From Pseudo-nitzschia pungens (lineage: Eukaryota; Bacillariophyta; Bacillariophyceae; Bacillariales; Bacillariaceae), in NCBI GenBank assembly GCA_037355855.1, contig CM074764.1, positions 1,054,001-1,118,000 of the forward strand: a DNA stretch of 64,000 nucleotides, given 5' to 3'. The translations under genes and the position numbers were made by a program. Below are positions 60,813-64,000 of the stretch, one piece after another; the stretch's first letter is position 1; every line of letters begins with the position of its first letter. The notes under the pieces are model-generated. The model had not been told where the DNA came from and did not search any database. It saw only the letters and a program-made list of their open reading frames with translations.

Positions 60813-60912
60813 TACTACAAAGTTCCGAACAGCTCTCCGTTGGTTCTACGCGCCCATGTCCTAATTTCTCTACTTGGACTTGATGACAGCTGTTAGTAGG
60901 AATTTCGCAGCA
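60813..60912. mobile_element. ~100-bp near-palindromic MITE, copy 4
   Basis: Left arm TACTACAAAGTTCCGAACAG; right arm, inverted, TGCTGCGAAATTCCTACTAA and then CAGCTGTC. The inner part (CCGTTGGTTCTACGC...CTAATTTCT...TTGGACTTGA) is closest to copy 1. Confidence 0.85.
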
Positions 60913-61167
60913 ATGATTTCGCATTTCGCTTTTTCATTGGAAGTTCCTAAGTTACTGCCGTAAGATTACTACTATTATTACTTTTATTTTTTGTAAAGAG
61001 AAGGTGGGAAAAAATTATACTTAAATACTATGCCAATGTTCTCTATGTACACACTCAACACGAAACTCATTCAAACTGTCCATCCAACGGCTCGGCAGAA
61101 ATCGCTCTCGGATTGTACAAGATCGCGCACGATTACTTCTTCCCGCCGTTCGATAGAAGTAAGATCT

Positions 61168-61260
61168 TACTACATACCGTACAGTAAGATTATTCCTATT
61201 AGCTGTCCTTACTAGTCGGGGACCTAGAACCAGTTGACAGCTGATAGGAATTTTGTAGTA
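61168..61260. mobile_element. near-palindromic MITE, copy 5 (partly rearranged left arm)
   Basis: The right arm, inverted, is TACTACAAAATTCCTATCAG and intact. The left arm has TACTAC, an insertion with CCGTACAGTAAG, then ATTCCTATTAGCTGTCC. The core is inverted relative to copies 2 and 3. Confidence 0.8.
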
Positions 61261-61308
61261 ACTTATGTACGGTAACCTTACACGGACCATTTGCCGCCTA
61301 GAGCAAAC

Positions 61309-61403
61309 TACTACAGTATTCCTATCAGCTGTCCCCGGGTTTCAGTAGAAATTAGTAGTCGGGGACGTAGAACCGGGGGACAGCTGATAAGAATTTTGTA
61401 GTA
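61309..61403. mobile_element. ~95-bp near-palindromic MITE, copy 6
   Basis: Left arm TACTACAGTATTCCTATCAG; right arm, inverted, TACTACAAAATTCTTATCAG. The core (GTAGAAATTAGTAGTCGGGG) is in the opposite orientation to copies 2 and 3. It lies 68 bp from the tRNA-Pro gene. Confidence 0.9.
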
Positions 61404-61470
61404 CGCGCTCTGACAATGCTCGCCGTTTCGTGCGATTAGCGAATGCAATTGCAAGCGATTGTAACAAAAC

Positions 61471-61542
61471 GGTCCACTCCGGGAATCGAACCCGGGACCT
61501 CTTCCACCCTAAGGAAGAATCATGCCCCTAGACCAAGTGGAC
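61471..61542 (-). tRNA. tRNA-Pro (AGG)
   Basis: 72 nt. Acceptor GTCCACT pairs with AGTGGAC, discriminator C as usual for eukaryotic tRNA-Pro. The anticodon arm is CTTCC-TTAGGGT-GGAAG with anticodon AGG. The T arm is CCGGG-TTCGATT-CCCGG. No intron. TTTT at minus 61469-61466 is a Pol III terminator. The 26-bp spacer to the tRNA-Ser has no T run. Confidence 0.95.
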
Positions 61543-61568
61543 TGCGTACATTCCGCTCGTGGGGCTAC

Positions 61569-61650
61569 CGACACCGGCAGGACTCGAACCTACGCGGGAT
61601 AAACCCAATCGATTTCTAGTCGATCGCCTTAACCGCTCGGCCACGGTGTC
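61569..61650 (-). tRNA. tRNA-Ser (AGA)
   Basis: 82 nt with a long variable arm (class II). Acceptor GACACCG pairs with CGGTGTC, discriminator G. Anticodon arm ATCGA-CTAGAAA-TCGAT gives anticodon AGA. The variable arm contains GGG-TTTA-TCCC. The T arm has GGTTCGAGTCC. No intron. It lies 26 bp upstream of tRNA-Pro on the same strand. Confidence 0.95.
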
Positions 61651-61855
61651 ATCAGCTGCTAGGAACTTGATGTCATAGGTGCCGTTCGCTCCACTTGCTA
61701 TTCGCTACCTCACAATTTTTTCAGCTGTACAAGTATGAATTGGAATCTTGCTCGGCAATCCACCACCACCACCACCACCACCGCCATCATCACCGTGTTG
61801 TAGGGCAGTATTATATCCTACACCGTTTGCTACAGCAAAGAAAAAGCCTTGCTCG

Positions 61856-63280
61856 ATGACGACAAACAATCCAACATCGACAGATGCATCCAATGTCCGT
61901 GAAGAGATTGCGGCATCGGTGAGAGAGGACGCTTCCAACAGAATTATGGTAACGTCTACCGATTCTTCCAACGCCACGACTGCTGCCGCGGATGCCGCAA
62001 CCGACTCCACCGGAACAGCGACAAAGGACGAAGCGGTGATCAACCGCCAAGAAATCGTTTACCATGCGAGGAAACCCAAGTGGTGGTACCAGTTGGGAAA
62101 CAACCACCGGAATGCCTCGAAATCCCAGAAAAAAGCCATGCGGCGCGTCCTGGACGGCATCGAGCCAGAAGGAAGCGGCGGCAGCAGCAGCAACAGCAAC
62201 GAGAACGACAACGGCAGCAACAACTCCAAGGATGCCCTCCCATTATCAAAGCCGCTCGGGGGCATCCGACTGCCTGCGGTGCCGTACGGATCTACGCTTG
62301 ACTGGGACGAGGCGTATCCACGCGATGCACATTCCGACGCTGGCGCCGACACGCAGCAACAGCGAGAGATCTGGCTCGAGCTGGGATTCGGTCGGGGAGA
62401 AAATATCCAGGCCCTGGTGGAAACCAAGCGGATTCGAGAAAAAGAAGAGGAATCGGATGCCGCTGCGGACCGCCAGGGAGGCCCTTCGACGAAGCGATTT
62501 TGCCTGGTCGGGGCGGAGATCAGCGGCGTCGGAATCGGCTGCCTCTGCAAGCGCATCGACGAACTGGACAAGGACATGGACAAGGACAAAGCGGCCACGA
62601 TTGCCGATCGCAACGACTACGTCCTGTACCGCCCAGAACTCGATCCCTATGCGGAATCATGCGCAGAATCGGTATCCCCCGGCGGCGAGTCGGCATTGGC
62701 ATCCGTATCAGCGTTGTCCACCGGGCAGGGCAACGGTAACAGCAACTACAACTGCAACTGCACCAACCCTCCCGGAAGAGACCTGGACTACCTCTCGCAA
62801 TACTACCGAGACCGTCTGCGGATCTACACCGGGGACGGCTACAAGCTCCTCCCCAGGCTCCCCGACGAGAGCCTCTCGGCTATCCTCGTCACCTTTCCGG
62901 ATCCCTTTCCCAAGCAATCCGACGTCCGCTACCGCCTGGTCCAGAAGCAAACCCTGGTAGAATGCCACCGGCTGCTGCGACGAACAAAAGGACCGGGTCG
63001 AGACCAAAATCATCAACCCGGGAGACTCTTTCTGGCGACCGACCACGACGGCTACCACGAATGGTGTCACACGGTGATGGCCGAGGTCAACCATCACCAA
63101 AACGACGACAATGACGACGACGACGACGACGACGAAAACAATGAAGACAAGCGCGTTGCCTTCCGGCTCGTCGAACCCTGTCCCGATCGCAGCGAGTGGT
63201 TGCCGGCGATCTCCCGTTACGAGCAAAAGGGCTGGGACGAGGGACGAACGACGAAGCTATCCTGCTGGGAAGCCATCTAG
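61856..63280 (+). CDS. TrmB-like tRNA (guanine-N7)-methyltransferase
   Basis: From ATG 61856 to TAG the frame gives 474 residues, about twice the usual length. The SAM-binding motif is LELGFGRGENIQ at 174-185, then LVGAEISGVGIG (E for the ribose). RIYTGDGYKLLPRLPD and the family motif TFPDPFPKQSD at 346-356 (usually FPDPWPKK.H) follow, then RLLR...GRLFLATDHDGYHEW and the tail SRYEQKGWDEGRTTKLSCWEA typical of TrmB. The extra length is Asn/Ser/Asp-rich insertions (e.g. DDDDDDDENN) and a polar N-terminus. It would methylate G46 of tRNA or act as an organellar version; no transit signal is clear in this frame. An upstream Pro-rich extension lacks an ATG. Confidence 0.88.
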   Translation: MTTNNPTSTDASNVREEIAASVREDASNRIMVTSTDSSNATTAAADAATDSTGTATKDEAVINRQEIVYHARKPKWWYQLGNNHRNASKSQKKAMRRVLDGIEPEGSGGSSSNSNENDNGSNNSKDALPLSKPLGGIRLPAVPYGSTLDWDEAYPRDAHSDAGADTQQQREIWLELGFGRGENIQALVETKRIREKEEESDAAADRQGGPSTKRFCLVGAEISGVGIGCLCKRIDELDKDMDKDKAATIADRNDYVLYRPELDPYAESCAESVSPGGESALASVSALSTGQGNGNSNYNCNCTNPPGRDLDYLSQYYRDRLRIYTGDGYKLLPRLPDESLSAILVTFPDPFPKQSDVRYRLVQKQTLVECHRLLRRTKGPGRDQNHQPGRLFLATDHDGYHEWCHTVMAEVNHHQNDDNDDDDDDDENNEDKRVAFRLVEPCPDRSEWLPAISRYEQKGWDEGRTTKLSCWEAI

Positions 63281-64000
63281 TGAAGTAGTACAGTGTAGTG
63301 TAGTGTAGTGCACTGTATTGCATTCCAGCGCCTCACACTACACCACGCGACAACATAGCATCAGCAGCAACCACTATCGCACCATGCGGGGCACAAGTCT
63401 GCGGGATTCATGCCCCAAACGGGTTGAAACGGAACCCACCGAGTGAGTTGTTGGTGATGTGCATCCATCCACCCTCAGACGACGGACGCTCTTTTCGTGA
63501 CCGTTCTGTGGTTTCTCCAGCATTCATGCCCGTTGCAGAAGACCCGCGCACACAGCACGGTGTGTATTGTTTTGGTTTCGTTGCAGTGTGGACTGTACCG
63601 CAACTGACTGCCCCTCGTCGCGCCGGAAGAAATATGACAACTCCGCTGAAGACAGGCAACGAAATTTGACAGCCTAGTAGTGCGTACTACTGCAGGAAAC
63701 AGAGTTCCTGGACTTTTTGCTTCGATTCAATGCAATGTAGACGGTAATCCAATGTAGACGGCAGAGTCGGGAATGTTCTATTACCAATTTAAGAACCACA
63801 AGCTTAATTCCTATGTTATATACTCCTGGAAATTATGGAATTGAACAGTTCTTGAGTGTCGTAGGATGCAAGAATCTTTTCGTTGGATGAACACCGTCAT
63901 GGCAAACCACGCAATTAAGTGTAATAGTACTCAGTAGTACTACTAGTAGTACTATTACACGTAGTAGTAAGATAGTCCAGAAAAATGTTGGATTTGGTCA
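63281..64000. other. intergenic region at window end
   Basis: It begins with a GTGTA/GTAGT array (63288-63315). No gene is recognised. An ACTAGT palindromic tract is at about 63905-63970. Confidence 0.55.
63905..63970. repeat. ACTAGT palindromic tract
   Basis: GTAATAGTACTCAGTAGTAC and its near reverse complement face each other around ACTAGT, giving a potential cruciform or hairpin. Confidence 0.8.

Larger units (their letters stand above)
60554..61470. other. MITE-rich intergenic region
   Basis: Three MITE copies lie within 600 bp, next to two tRNA genes. Four A residues at 61466-61469 give a TTTT on the minus strand just after the tRNA-Pro. No protein gene is recognised. Confidence 0.65.

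Noticed and set aside
63424..63669. 81-codon frame downstream of the TrmB-like gene
   Set aside because: Short, no motif, no conserved start; could be part of an unseen gene beyond the window but nothing supports it.

Overview
This is a eukaryotic nuclear window, most likely from a diatom (stramenopile), probably a pennate one. The signs are: signal peptides followed by an ASAFAP-like phenylalanine (plastid bipartite presequences); diatom-style proteins (degenerate LPLH/ankyrin repeats, secreted PT-rich proteins, a CxxC domain with the YQAAQNM signature); few short GT-AG introns; GC-rich coding islands set in AT-rich, repeat-filled intergenic DNA. I found 16 protein-coding genes, one further intact transposase gene and two tRNA genes. 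Introns are supported in three genes only.

Layout. 2-10.6 kb: a thioredoxin/cyclic-nucleotide/EF-hand protein with a plastid-type presequence, a protein with a dsRNA-binding-like stretch, and a poly-Q protein with a CxxC domain. 10.6-17.2 kb: a gene-free repeat field with a ~690-bp inverted-repeat element, a ~0.5-kb duplication and copies of a ~95-bp MITE. 17.2-28.1 kb: ankyrin protein, protein-L-isoaspartate methyltransferase-like protein, Caf16-type ABC ATPase, and a SET-domain protein with a signal peptide. 28.1-33.7 kb: an intact pogo-like transposase (DD35D) with ~190-bp tandem repeats upstream. 33.8-51 kb: two secreted PT-repeat proteins, a large membrane-anchored CRAL-TRIO protein, a tail-anchored SDR, and a plastid-type membrane protein with 11-residue Q-rich repeats. 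52.5-63.3 kb: an LPLH/ankyrin-like protein, a selenoprotein MsrA, a flavin monooxygenase-like protein, a small Cys-tailed protein, a tRNA-Ser/tRNA-Pro pair and a TrmB-like methyltransferase.

The strongest discovery is methionine sulfoxide reductase A at 55199-55930 (minus). Its catalytic cysteine codon is an in-frame TGA (GUFWG). A stem-loop with the layout of a eukaryotic SECIS element lies about 100 nt past its stop codon. TGA is an ordinary stop for other genes here, so this points to selenocysteine and not to code reassignment.

The non-coding DNA is also informative. At least seven copies of one near-palindromic MITE are present. One copy interrupts one arm of a duplication whose other arm is the empty site. 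Simple 4- to 5-mer arrays sit just upstream of many start codons. Short motifs (GTAAGGTTAC, TACTTCGTA, ACTAGTAGT) recur throughout the intergenic DNA.

All domain calls are from reading motifs; no database search was possible.
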